Source: Deltaproteobacteria bacterium RIFOXYA12_FULL_61_11
GTDB lineage: Bacteria > Bdellovibrionota_F > JAHFAK01 > YA12-FULL-61-11
Direction of reading: 5' to 3'
DNA length: 22,017 nt
NCBI GenBank assembly: GCA_001799195.1
Contig: MGSU01000008.1
Span: 1-22,017, forward strand
This document shows, one piece after another, positions 1-8,816 of this stretch. A program made the position numbers and the translations under genes. Each line of letters starts with the position of its first letter. Position 1 is the stretch's first letter. Below the pieces are notes generated by a model, which made no database searches, was not told the DNA's origin, and saw only the letters and a program-made list of their open reading frames with translations.

Positions 1-1
1 G

Positions 2-1966
2 AGAGCCGGCAAGAGGGTTGTCGAGAGTCGCGCCCTACTCCGCGGCCTGAACGACACTCTCCACCAGCGGATCGAGAAGGGAGAACGGGTCGAGGCCGAG
101 TTGCTCAATTACATGCTCATGGCCAATGCTTCCAGTGATTACATTACGTTGATCGATCGCCACTACTGCTACTGTGCGGTCAACGAGGCCTACCTCAAAG
201 CCAGACGTAAAAGTCACGGGGACATTCTCGGCCACACCCTGGTCGAAGTTTGGGGCGAGCAGATCTTCAACGAAGTCCTCAAAACCAACGTAGACATCGC
301 CCTGACCGGGTCGATCGTTCATTATGAATCCCTGTTCGGGTTCACCCCGACCGGGTCCCGTTTCATGGATGTGACCTTCTATCCCTATCGGAATGAGCAC
401 GGTGAGGTGAGCCATGTAGTCATAACCTCCCACGACATTACGAAGGTCAAACGTGCCGAGGAAGAGATTCGCAAGCTCTTCCACGCCGTTGAGCACAGTC
501 CCATGGGAATTCTCATTGCCGATGCTTTTGGGACCATCAAGTACGTCAATCCCGAATTCCTCAGTCAACGCGGGGAAAAACCCGGTAACCTGCTCGGAGA
601 TTTTTGGCGGGATACCCTGGTGGGCCGAGAGAACAAGTATCTCTTCGAGGAAATATGGGCCGTAATCGCTACTGGCCGCGAATGGATCGGAGAGTTGAGC
701 ATCTCTCGCTCGGACGGGCTGCCGGTCTGGTATAGCCTTACCATCACACCTATCCTCGGAGAAGACACAAGAGTTACTGATTTCATAGCCTTGCGTGAGG
801 ACATCACCGAACAGGTCGAGGCTGAACAGGCCCGCGACGATATGCACCAACAATTGTTGCAATCGGCAAAATTGGCAACTTTGGGAGAACTCAGCGCGGG
901 TATTGCCCACGAACTCAACAATGTGCTGACCTTGTTATTGGGCCATGCAGAAGAGCTCGAGCATGCTCTCGAACAGGAGAACCTCGACAGGAGCACGCTG
1001 CGTAAGTCCTCGGCCAATATCCTGGAGGTGGCCGAGCGGATGAACAAGATCGCCACCCAGATGAGGAAATCGGCGCATGGGCCCATGCCCGAATTCGTCA
1101 CCCACGACGTGCGTCAGATCCTCGAGGACACCCTCTTCTTGATGAACAAAAAAATCAGGAATGCGGGGGTTACCGTACAAAGTGACTTCGCCCCAGAGCT
1201 GCCTCCCGTCAATTGCGATCCGGGGCAGATAGAACAAGTAGTCCTCAACATCTTGACCAACGCTCTGGCGGCTATGGAAGGAAGGAACGGGGGCTTGATA
1301 AGGATCACCACTGCAGTTGGTGCCGACAGAGGGGTAGATATTGCAGTATGGAACGATGGCCCTCTCATCCCCCCCGAGGTTCTCGAACATCTTTTCGAGC
1401 CGTTCTTCACCACGAAACCCCGCGGCATCGGTACCGGTCTGGGTATGTCGATCGCGGCGACGATCATGCGTAATCACGGGGGGCGTCTCGAGGCCAAGAG
1501 CGCGATCGATCTGGGTACCAGCTTCACGCTCTCCTTCCCAGCCGTGAGCGGAGCCAGTCTCAATCGCGCTCCTTTCCTCGTGGTGCTTGGACCGGATCAA
1601 GACGAGCGCGCCGAGTTGGCCCGCCGGATCGCCGGATACGGCTATCGCGTAGAAGTCGTGGAAGACCAATACGGGTTGACCGCGCTCTGCGCAGATAGTT
1701 CTCCGGCGTTGTTGTTCTGCTTCGAGGAGGCTCTCGACGATGAGACTTGCACCCTGGTGCAGAACCTCCAGCACCGTTGTACCGATCTTCCGATCGTCCT
1801 GCTGCAGCACCGTTCCAGTGGGGCCTGTCCTCCCTTCGCCCGTCTCGAGTTCCACGCTACGCTGCGCCGTCCGCTGAGCGCTCTGATGCTCAGGAAACTG
1901 CTCAAGGGTCTGGGCTCTGGAAACAGGACCGGGACACCTGCCCCCGTGGATCTCGGTTCATGGTGA
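2..1966 (+). CDS. PAS-domain sensor histidine kinase with degenerate C-terminal receiver (5' end outside window)
   Basis: The reading frame is open from base 2, so the true start lies upstream; 654 residues are visible. After a short coiled coil there are two PAS domains (about residues 40-150 and 155-275 of the visible part), then a HisKA H-box (AGIAHELNN, His303), an N-box (NILTNA, Asn416 and Asn420) and an HATPase domain with G boxes (FFTTKPRGIGTGLGMSI). It should autophosphorylate on His303 in response to a ligand sensed by the PAS domains; no membrane segment is visible. The G1 box reads NDGPL instead of the usual DxGxG. Residues about 523-640 look like a receiver domain but the phosphoacceptor position is Phe (FCFEE), so it is probably a pseudo-receiver. 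The gene overlaps the patatin gene by 7 nt. The histidine kinase call is secure; the signal is unknown. Confidence 0.93.
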   Translation, partial: RAGKRVVESRALLRGLNDTLHQRIEKGERVEAELLNYMLMANASSDYITLIDRHYCYCAVNEAYLKARRKSHGDILGHTLVEVWGEQIFNEVLKTNVDIALTGSIVHYESLFGFTPTGSRFMDVTFYPYRNEHGEVSHVVITSHDITKVKRAEEEIRKLFHAVEHSPMGILIADAFGTIKYVNPEFLSQRGEKPGNLLGDFWRDTLVGRENKYLFEEIWAVIATGREWIGELSISRSDGLPVWYSLTITPILGEDTRVTDFIALREDITEQVEAEQARDDMHQQLLQSAKLATLGELSAGIAHELNNVLTLLLGHAEELEHALEQENLDRSTLRKSSANILEVAERMNKIATQMRKSAHGPMPEFVTHDVRQILEDTLFLMNKKIRNAGVTVQSDFAPELPPVNCDPGQIEQVVLNILTNALAAMEGRNGGLIRITTAVGADRGVDIAVWNDGPLIPPEVLEHLFEPFFTTKPRGIGTGLGMSIAATIMRNHGGRLEAKSAIDLGTSFTLSFPAVSGASLNRAPFLVVLGPDQDERAELARRIAGYGYRVEVVEDQYGLTALCADSSPALLFCFEEALDDETCTLVQNLQHRCTDLPIVLLQHRSSGACPPFARLEFHATLRRPLSALMLRKLLKGLGSGNRTGTPAPVDLGSW

Positions 1967-3441
1967 CCCTACTCTATTTTGTCGAGGACAAGTATCTGGA
2001 ACAAAGCCGAGCCTGGCTGATGTCCAGCAGCACAACCTCGAGCGATACTTCATCTTTGCAATCCCCAATACGCCTCGTCGCCGCAGGCCGAGAGGTCACC
2101 ATCTACGTGGTCACGACCAGGGAAGAGGCGCACCGACATCTCCTCACGGTACCGGTCGATCTCCTCGTACTCGAAGAACACTCCGCCCTCGACGAAACTA
2201 TTTGTTTCCGCTTTCTGAAAGGGTTGCATTATCTCCCCGATCCGGACCAAGCGTTTCCCCTCAACCGGGTTGCCGTGGTCCTTTGCGGCAAAGAACATCT
2301 CGTCGACCGGTCCTTCCGCTACGGACGCTTCAACGTGGCAAAGGTGCTGGCGAAACCGCGGGCCGTGGAAACCTTGATTACCCTCCTCGCTCCCTTGGTT
2401 GAGAACCAGGAGAGCGGCAAGCTTGCCCTCTGCCTCGGCGGTGGAGGACTGGAGGGGTTGCTCTACGAACTCGGAGTGTGCAAGGCTCTGGATGACGTGC
2501 TGGTCGGACGTTCTCTCCACCGCTTCGATATCTTCTGCGGCATAAGTGCCGGTTCCATCCTCGCCACGTTCTTGGCCTTCGGTTTCGACCTCGACGATAT
2601 CCTGGACGCCTTCGAGGGTGGGGGCCAAGGTAGCCTCGACCCGATCACCCCTGCCGTCCTTTATGACCCCGCGATCCTGGATTGGATGTTGCACGCCGTG
2701 GCGGTACTTGCCAAGACCCGTTCGCTGAAACCCAAAGCCCTCCTCTCCACTTTCCTCCGCATGAGTCCGAGAGGCCTCTTCAAGGGAGCCAGGTTGCGAC
2801 AGTATCTCTCGCTCCAATTCAAGAACCGTGGGTTATCCGAGGATTTCGCCGCTGCCAACCGGGAACTCTATATCGGCGCGACCAATCAAGACACCTCCGA
2901 ACACGTGGTATTCGGTGCCGAGGGTTTTCGCGATGTCCCCGTCTCTCGAGCGATAAGGGCTTCGTGCGCCCTGACCCCCTTCTATTTACCTGAACGGATC
3001 GGAGCTACCTGGTACGCTGATGGCCAGATCACACGCACGGCCAACTTCCATTGGGCCATGGAGCGCGGGGCCAAACTCGTCATCGTGGTCAATCCGCTCC
3101 GACCGATTGAATCGGGCGAACCAGGGTATGTCCACGGGAAGGGGGGACTGTTCGAGGCCTTGCAGTCCCTCAAGGCCCTGATCAACACCCGCTTCCTCCA
3201 TGCCTTGAACCACCAGATTGAGCGTTGTGCCGAGCAGGATGTCTTGCTCTTCCAACCCTACCGTGAGGACATGAAACTGATGAGCGGTTCACCGATGAAA
3301 TACAGCATTCGTCGGGAAATCATCAGGCTCGCCTATAACGCAGTGATCCGAAAATTGAACACCGACTTCGAGTTCTATCGCTCGACCCTCAACCGTCATG
3401 GGCTCGAACTGCGTCGCGGGCGCGTCCTCGAGACGAGCTGA
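1960..3441 (+). CDS. Patatin-like phospholipase with N-terminal pseudo-receiver domain
   Basis: The chosen ATG at 1960 overlaps the kinase stop by 7 nt; in-frame starts farther upstream lie deep inside the kinase. The product is 493 aa. Residues about 35-145 resemble a receiver domain: the phosphoacceptor Asp position is Glu72 (DLLVLEEH) and a Lys-Pro pair (LAKP) is kept near the end. The patatin domain follows: glycine-rich oxyanion loop at 160-166 (GGGGLEG), nucleophile Ser196 in GISAGS, and catalytic Asp354 in ADGQ. Patatins are Ser-Asp dyad lipid acyl hydrolases, usually acting on membrane phospholipids. The oxyanion loop has Glu165 where Arg or Lys is common. No signal peptide is seen, so it should act at the cytoplasmic face. 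It sits between two sensor kinases, which suggests control by protein-protein contact or phosphosignalling (inference). Confidence 0.9.
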   Translation: MVTLLYFVEDKYLEQSRAWLMSSSTTSSDTSSLQSPIRLVAAGREVTIYVVTTREEAHRHLLTVPVDLLVLEEHSALDETICFRFLKGLHYLPDPDQAFPLNRVAVVLCGKEHLVDRSFRYGRFNVAKVLAKPRAVETLITLLAPLVENQESGKLALCLGGGGLEGLLYELGVCKALDDVLVGRSLHRFDIFCGISAGSILATFLAFGFDLDDILDAFEGGGQGSLDPITPAVLYDPAILDWMLHAVAVLAKTRSLKPKALLSTFLRMSPRGLFKGARLRQYLSLQFKNRGLSEDFAAANRELYIGATNQDTSEHVVFGAEGFRDVPVSRAIRASCALTPFYLPERIGATWYADGQITRTANFHWAMERGAKLVIVVNPLRPIESGEPGYVHGKGGLFEALQSLKALINTRFLHALNHQIERCAEQDVLLFQPYREDMKLMSGSPMKYSIRREIIRLAYNAVIRKLNTDFEFYRSTLNRHGLELRRGRVLETS

Positions 3442-3445
3442 ACTC

Positions 3446-6268
3446 ATGAAACCAAGGTTTGCCGAGGAACATCAGGACCGTGGTCGAGTCTTGGTCGTCT
3501 ACAACGGTCCAGAAATCGATGCCGCGTTGCAGGTCGTGCTGCCCCGGCTCGAGGTCGAACTGATTCCCCTTTCCCTGCAAGACCTCAGCCCCGAATTGGT
3601 CAAGAAGTATGCTCCGGACTTGATTCTCCTCGACCTGCAACGAGTCGATCTCCAACTGAAAGACCAACTCGTGGCCCTCGCAAGGGAACAACAGCGTCAT
3701 GCGGTCCTGGTCCTGGCACGAGCTCAACACCGTCGCTTCATTGAGAGTTTCGTTCGACGTCGGGTGACCAAGATCCATTATCTCGGGCGTGGGCCGGACG
3801 AAGAGTTGCTCGACAAGGCCCGCAATCTCTTGAGTTTGGCCCAATGCCGTACCCAGCTTCAGAGGCAGGCCCGGGTTCGCGATATCCTCGAGGAGGTGAT
3901 TCGCTTACTCACCCGAAACCTGGAGCCGCGTGAAGCCATCTTCTGCGTTGTCGCCTATCTCGCCCGGGCTCTCGATATGGTTCGCTGTTCCTTGGTCCGG
4001 CTCGATCCCTCCGGAGATCGGGGTATGGTCCTGGCCAGCAGCGAGAGCTTCGAATTGCGCGATTTCGTTCTCTTACTCTCACGGTACCCCGAGATCGAGT
4101 ACTGTATTCTCGAACGAAAACCCCTCATCATCCGCAATATAGAGCAACATCGCGTACTCCTGGGGGTACGTGGCCGTTTACCCAAGGGCAAGTTCCGCTC
4201 CTTGCTGGTGGTTCCGGTCCTGCATCGCGAGACGGTGATCGGCGTGTTGCACTGCAAAGCCCGACAAGCCCACCACCCCCTCGGGGAACAACTCGAAGCC
4301 CTCCTCGGCCTTGTCGCCGGGATACTCGGCCAAGCCCTTCACAACGAAGTCACCCCACGGCCCCAGGATCAACCCTCGGTCGGCGATCCAGGGCTGGTAT
4401 TGGCAGAGTTCGGAGGGGCAATCAAACACGTTCTCAATCAGCCCTTGACCGCTATCCTCGGCTATTCCAACCTGTTGTCACGTCGGCTCGGCGAGAACGA
4501 TCCAGCCTTTCATCCTGTCCGCGTGATCCAGAACGAAGCGATGCGCATGGCCGAACTGGTGCGTAACATTGGAGAAACCCGAGAGTATCGCACCGAACAG
4601 TATGTAGGAGCCCACTCCATTGTCTCTATCCCCGGTGACCCTTCCGCTCACTTGCAAGAGCCTTTCTCAACCAATACCTTCCTGGCCCATCTGACCGCTC
4701 TCGAAGAAGAGCTCGAACACTGTTTTCAGCCACTCGCCGTGCTCGAGACCTTCGGGCGACACCTGCGCCACGAACTCCCTCCTCATCGCCAGGCCTTCTG
4801 GATACGCGACCTCAGGAATGATAATCTCCTCCCGATCCTCGCAGATGAAGGTCTACCTCTCTTCGGTTTGGGGGTTTTACACCCAGGACAGGGTCTTCTC
4901 GGTAGCGAGTTGTTCGCAGATCGACTCATCCGTCTCCAGTCACCCCTGCGCCACGAGGAGTTGGTCACCCGGGGGTCGACCTTCCCGGGTCTCGAGGATT
5001 GGCCCGGCATGCTCCTCCCGCTGAGCGTCAGCCGCTCGAACCTTGCCCTGCTCCTCCTGCTCTTCGAAGCCCCGGTCCTACCGAGCCCTGAGCAGGAGAG
5101 TCTCTTGCTGGCCATGGGGCGCCGAGCGGCTCTCGAACTGCGGAACCTCCGCTTGTTCGAACGCCTGCGTCAGGATCAGCTCGTCCGAGAGCGACTCCTA
5201 GAACATGCTCCCTCCCCTGCCTTGACCATAGATCTGAACGGGAAACTCAGTGAGGTCAATCCTCGCTTCGTCGAACTCGTACTCCGAAGCAGGCAAGAAT
5301 TGTTGGGATCCAACCTCACCGAACTGGTGGTCATCGAAGACAGAGGTTTGGTCGAGAGCCTGCTCGAACAGGCTCTCGAGGGACGTCCAACCGAGGGATT
5401 TACACTCCGTTTTTCTGCGCCGGAACAAGAAATTGCCATCGAATTCAATACATTCACAACATTCCTGGAGAAAAATCGTCCTGAGAGCGTGCTCCTGCTC
5501 GGACGCGATCTCAGCCACGAACGGTTGCTCGAGGCTTCACTCCGCCAACAGGAGAAGTTGAGCACGGTCGGCATGCTCGCAGCGAGTATTGTCCATGAAC
5601 TGAACAACCCCTTGGCCACGGTCCGTCTCAATAATGATTTTCTCATCCGCAAGGTGGAGTTGGGGCATAGAGAGCCCACGACCGACGTGCGCCATAACCA
5701 TGCGATCGCCGAGAGCGTGGAACGGATGCAGCGCTACACCTCAGGTTTGATGGCCTTCGTCAGACCCGCTGCCCCATTCGCCCGCGTGGCCCTTGATCTC
5801 AATGACGTGGTCCGAGACACTCTCGTGTTCACCGAAGCCTATGTGCGAGGAGCCGGCGCTCGCCTGGAAACCTCGTTAAGCGATGGCCTGAAACCAATAC
5901 GCGGTATCAAAGACCAACTCCAGCAGCTCTTCATCAACCTCATCGCAAATGCGGCCCAAGCCATGCATGGTCCGAATGGGTGCATTACTGTGCGCACCGC
6001 AGCCATCGATGCGAGCTTCGTCGGCATCGAGGTCAACGATGACGGACCCGGTATGGATCAGGAACACCTAGCCAGTATTTTCAAGCCCTTCTTTACCACG
6101 AAACCCGCGGGGAGAGGAACTGGTCTAGGACTCAGTATCGTCGAACGGATCGTGCGAGAGCACGAGGGCACGATCGAGGTCGGCAGCGAACCGGGCAAGG
6201 GGACGAGTTTTCGCATCGCGTTCCCGGCCATCGGAGAAGTCCGCCAAGGAGGAATACCAACATCGTGA
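3446..6268 (+). CDS. Multi-domain sensor histidine kinase (REC-like, GAF, HisKA-like, GAF, PAS, HisKA, HATPase)
   Basis: The ATG at 3446 lies 4 nt after the patatin stop, giving 940 aa; an alternative ATG at 3398 would overlap patatin by 44 nt and is less likely. Residues about 10-125 are receiver-like: Asp63 (PDLILLDL) is kept, but the acidic pair is YN and the conserved Lys-Pro is absent. A GAF domain spans about 150-300. Residues about 320-385 look like a HisKA helix pair (His328 in KHVLNQPLTAILGY) with no ATPase directly behind it. A second GAF-like region (about 410-590), a PAS domain (about 595-700), a complete HisKA (His717 in IVHELNNPL) and an HATPase follow, with G1 box DDGPG (Asp865) and G2 box GRGTGLGLSIVERIV. 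It has no transmembrane segment. It ends in a 4-nt overlap with the PBP1A gene. Confidence 0.93.
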   Translation: MKPRFAEEHQDRGRVLVVYNGPEIDAALQVVLPRLEVELIPLSLQDLSPELVKKYAPDLILLDLQRVDLQLKDQLVALAREQQRHAVLVLARAQHRRFIESFVRRRVTKIHYLGRGPDEELLDKARNLLSLAQCRTQLQRQARVRDILEEVIRLLTRNLEPREAIFCVVAYLARALDMVRCSLVRLDPSGDRGMVLASSESFELRDFVLLLSRYPEIEYCILERKPLIIRNIEQHRVLLGVRGRLPKGKFRSLLVVPVLHRETVIGVLHCKARQAHHPLGEQLEALLGLVAGILGQALHNEVTPRPQDQPSVGDPGLVLAEFGGAIKHVLNQPLTAILGYSNLLSRRLGENDPAFHPVRVIQNEAMRMAELVRNIGETREYRTEQYVGAHSIVSIPGDPSAHLQEPFSTNTFLAHLTALEEELEHCFQPLAVLETFGRHLRHELPPHRQAFWIRDLRNDNLLPILADEGLPLFGLGVLHPGQGLLGSELFADRLIRLQSPLRHEELVTRGSTFPGLEDWPGMLLPLSVSRSNLALLLLLFEAPVLPSPEQESLLLAMGRRAALELRNLRLFERLRQDQLVRERLLEHAPSPALTIDLNGKLSEVNPRFVELVLRSRQELLGSNLTELVVIEDRGLVESLLEQALEGRPTEGFTLRFSAPEQEIAIEFNTFTTFLEKNRPESVLLLGRDLSHERLLEASLRQQEKLSTVGMLAASIVHELNNPLATVRLNNDFLIRKVELGHREPTTDVRHNHAIAESVERMQRYTSGLMAFVRPAAPFARVALDLNDVVRDTLVFTEAYVRGAGARLETSLSDGLKPIRGIKDQLQQLFINLIANAAQAMHGPNGCITVRTAAIDASFVGIEVNDDGPGMDQEHLASIFKPFFTTKPAGRGTGLGLSIVERIVREHEGTIEVGSEPGKGTSFRIAFPAIGEVRQGGIPTS
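6246..6252 (+). promoter_or_regulatory. Shine-Dalgarno AAGGAGG for the PBP1A gene
   Basis: A perfect AAGGAGG lies inside the end of the upstream kinase gene, 12 nt before GTG 6265 and 21 nt before the next in-frame ATG (6274). The spacing favours the GTG start, which overlaps the kinase stop as GTGA. Confidence 0.7.
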
Positions 6269-8745
6269 AGATCATGCTGTTCGTGGGTATGACCATTCTT
6301 GGATTTGCCTTCGCGACCGCGATAGGGATCGTGATCTATTTCCAGGGGGACCTGCCCTCTATCGAAAAACTCAAGGCCTATGATCCTCCACTGGTCACCG
6401 AGGTCTATTCCTCGACCTATGAGTTGATCGGCAAATTCTACAACGAAGAACGCTATGTGCTCCCCCTCTCCTCGGTACCTGACCACGTGCTCGAAGCCGT
6501 GCTCGCGGCCGAGGACGCCAATTTCTTCTCTCACCACGGTATCGATTTCCTCTCCATCGTCAGAGCTGCCCTGAAGAACCTCTACTCGGGAGGTATTAAG
6601 CAGGGAGCCAGCACCATTACGCAACAGGTCGCGAAAACCTTCTTGCTCGGTTCGCAACGCACCTTCACCCGTAAGGTAAGGGAAATGTTGCTCTCTTATC
6701 GGATCGAAAAAGAACTGAACAAACATGAGATCCTCTTCCTCTATCTGAACCAGATCTATCTCGGCAATGGGGCCTATGGTTTGGAAGCCGCTGCACGCAA
6801 GTATTTCGGCAAACACCTCGCCGAGCTCACCGTAGCCGAAGCTGCGCTCTTGGCGGGACTGCCGCGCGCCCCCTCCAAATATGCCCCCACGACCAATCCG
6901 CACATGGCCCGTTCGCGGCAACTCTATGTCCTGGAACAGATGCTCGGCCAGGGAATGCTCGATCGAAAGACCTACGAGCGCGCCAAGGCGGAGAAGTTGG
7001 TCTACGCCCCACCGGTCGATGTGAACCTGGAGAAGACCCCCTATTTCACCGAAATGGTCAGGCGCTACCTGGTGGAGCACTACGGTAACGAGAATCTCCT
7101 GACCAAGGGATACCAGGTTTTCACCACGGTCGACGTCGGTCTCGATCGCCTGGCCAGACAAGCCCTTCGCGGTGGTTTGAGGGAGTTGGACAAACGACAG
7201 GGTTGGAGGGGCGCGCTCGAGAACCTCCCGGACCAGGACGCCCTACAAGCCTTTCTGGCCAAACCCCAGACGCCCGACGAGGACGGCTTTCTCCGAGCTG
7301 TCGTCCTCTCCGTCGACGACGACGCCGGGCGTGCCGAGCTGGGCCTGGGTACTCAACGCGGTACCATCCTACTCGAGGATTGCGCCTGGGCTCGTCCCTT
7401 CAACGTGAACACCAATTACCGCAACCATTTGCTGACGAAAGTCTCTCAGGCATTGAGCCCTGGGAAGGTGATCCTGGTGCGTCGAATCGAACGCGAGGGG
7501 TGTACCGATTGTTATCAGTTGGAACAAGAACCGCTGGTCCAGGGGGCTCTCTTCTCTGTCTCGCAGCGATCCGGCTTCGTTCGGGCCATGGTTGGAGGTT
7601 ATGACTTCCGCCTCAGCGAATTCGATCGTTCCCGTCAGGCCAGGCGCCAACCGGGTTCTGCCTTCAAACCCCTTATCTATGCTGCGGCTCTGGACAAGGG
7701 TTACACCCCCTCGACCCTCATCCTGGATACCCCGGTGGTCTTCGATGATTATGAGAAGACCGGCCTGTGGAAGCCGGAGAACGACGGAGCCAATTTCCGC
7801 GGGGATACCACCTTCCGAGAAGCGCTGGTGCACAGCTTGAATATTCCCACGATCAAGATCGTCAACGACATCGGCTTGAAATACATTCTGGCCTACCTGC
7901 GACGGCTCGGCCTTCGGGCGGAGCTCAACCAGGATCTCTCCACAGCGCTCGGTTCGAGCGTACTCACCATCGAAGAGGTATGCCGTCTTTATAGCGTCTT
8001 TGCCAATATGGGCAAGAATGTGCCCTTCGTGTTCATCACCGAAATTCGAGAGGCCACGGGTGCGATCCTCGAGAAGAACACCTTTGTCGAGGCCGATGCT
8101 TCCCTTGCCGAACAGCTTACCCGTATCGAGGATTATGCTCCCCAGCTCGATGTGGAAACACAACCCCCCCCTCTGGAAGAAACCGAAACAGAACCCGCTG
8201 CAGAGGATCCCAATGATCCGGGACTGAATCCCTTCGGCCACCTCAGTGCGGGCAGAGTTCTGAGTTCGGAGACGGCTTACATGATCACCCATCTCCTCAA
8301 AGGTGTCGTCCAATACGGGACAGGCTTCAGAGCCCGAATAGCCGAGCGTCCCATTGCGGGGAAGACCGGCACCACAAATGATTACCTCGATGCCTGGTTC
8401 GCCGGTTACTCGCCTCAATTGACCACCGTGGTCTGGACGGGCTTCGACGAGAAGAGGAGTCTCGGGGTCAACGAGACAGGCTCTCAAGCGGCCGTACCGA
8501 TCTGGCATGCCTACATGGATGAAGCCCTGCGCAACCGACCCCGCCCGGATTTCGCCGTGCCGAGTTCCAACCTGGTGTTCGTCAAGGTCGATCGCAAGAC
8601 CGGTCTGCTGGCAAGCGCATCCTCCCAAAAGACTATTTACGAGGTTTTCCTGCGTGGCACCGAGCCCACCCAGCAGCATGTGGAGAAGCAACGGCGGGCT
8701 ACCGGTAATATCCTCTTCGACGACGAGGTTCCACCCGAACTCTGA
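6265..8745 (+). CDS. mrcA: Penicillin-binding protein 1A (bifunctional transglycosylase/transpeptidase)
   Basis: This class A PBP polymerises lipid II into glycan strands and cross-links the peptides in the periplasm. It has 826 aa. A single N-terminal membrane anchor (about 5-28) is followed by a GT51 glycosyltransferase domain with catalytic Glu83 in EDANFFSHHG and the GASTITQQ motif. A linker/OB-like region (about 290-430) precedes the transpeptidase domain, with Ser465 in SAFK, Ser524 in SLN and Lys700 in KTGTTND. All active-site motifs are intact, so it should be functional. Residues about 607-672 hold a Pro/Glu-rich insertion between SxN and KTG. The GTG start overlaps the sensor kinase stop by 4 nt and has a strong ribosome binding site, so it belongs to the kinase-patatin unit. 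The family is certain; the mrcA/ponA symbol is by analogy. Confidence 0.95.
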   Translation: MKIMLFVGMTILGFAFATAIGIVIYFQGDLPSIEKLKAYDPPLVTEVYSSTYELIGKFYNEERYVLPLSSVPDHVLEAVLAAEDANFFSHHGIDFLSIVRAALKNLYSGGIKQGASTITQQVAKTFLLGSQRTFTRKVREMLLSYRIEKELNKHEILFLYLNQIYLGNGAYGLEAAARKYFGKHLAELTVAEAALLAGLPRAPSKYAPTTNPHMARSRQLYVLEQMLGQGMLDRKTYERAKAEKLVYAPPVDVNLEKTPYFTEMVRRYLVEHYGNENLLTKGYQVFTTVDVGLDRLARQALRGGLRELDKRQGWRGALENLPDQDALQAFLAKPQTPDEDGFLRAVVLSVDDDAGRAELGLGTQRGTILLEDCAWARPFNVNTNYRNHLLTKVSQALSPGKVILVRRIEREGCTDCYQLEQEPLVQGALFSVSQRSGFVRAMVGGYDFRLSEFDRSRQARRQPGSAFKPLIYAAALDKGYTPSTLILDTPVVFDDYEKTGLWKPENDGANFRGDTTFREALVHSLNIPTIKIVNDIGLKYILAYLRRLGLRAELNQDLSTALGSSVLTIEEVCRLYSVFANMGKNVPFVFITEIREATGAILEKNTFVEADASLAEQLTRIEDYAPQLDVETQPPPLEETETEPAAEDPNDPGLNPFGHLSAGRVLSSETAYMITHLLKGVVQYGTGFRARIAERPIAGKTGTTNDYLDAWFAGYSPQLTTVVWTGFDEKRSLGVNETGSQAAVPIWHAYMDEALRNRPRPDFAVPSSNLVFVKVDRKTGLLASASSQKTIYEVFLRGTEPTQQHVEKQRRATGNILFDDEVPPEL

Positions 8746-8788
8746 AACGGGCTGGGCCGAGGAGCGCCACTGGATCAGGCTCTTCCGC

Positions 8789-8807
8789 GGAATAATGTGG
8801 AATTATG
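8789..8807 (+). repeat. Short A/T-rich direct repeat upstream of promoter
   Basis: GGAATAATG (8789-8797) recurs as GGAATTATG (8799-8807), matching at 8 of 9 positions with a 10-bp period, just upstream of a candidate -35 box. One helical turn of spacing would suit a regulator site or an UP-like element. It may also be chance in an A/T-rich patch. Confidence 0.35.
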
Positions 8808-8816
8808 AAAAAGTGC

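Noticed and set aside
1747-1959. Upstream-extended start of the patatin gene
   Set aside because: It lies entirely within the kinase gene and gives a Pro/Arg/Ser-rich sequence without homology; ATG 1960 fits the overlap pattern.
6058-7161. Minus-strand open frame (367 codons) opposite the kinase end and the PBP1A start
   Set aside because: It is antisense to GT51 and HATPase motifs and shows no domain features of its own.
7369-8691. Long minus-strand open frame (440 codons) opposite PBP1A
   Set aside because: It runs wholly antisense to the transpeptidase domain and has no motif, no good start context and no neighbour in the same direction.
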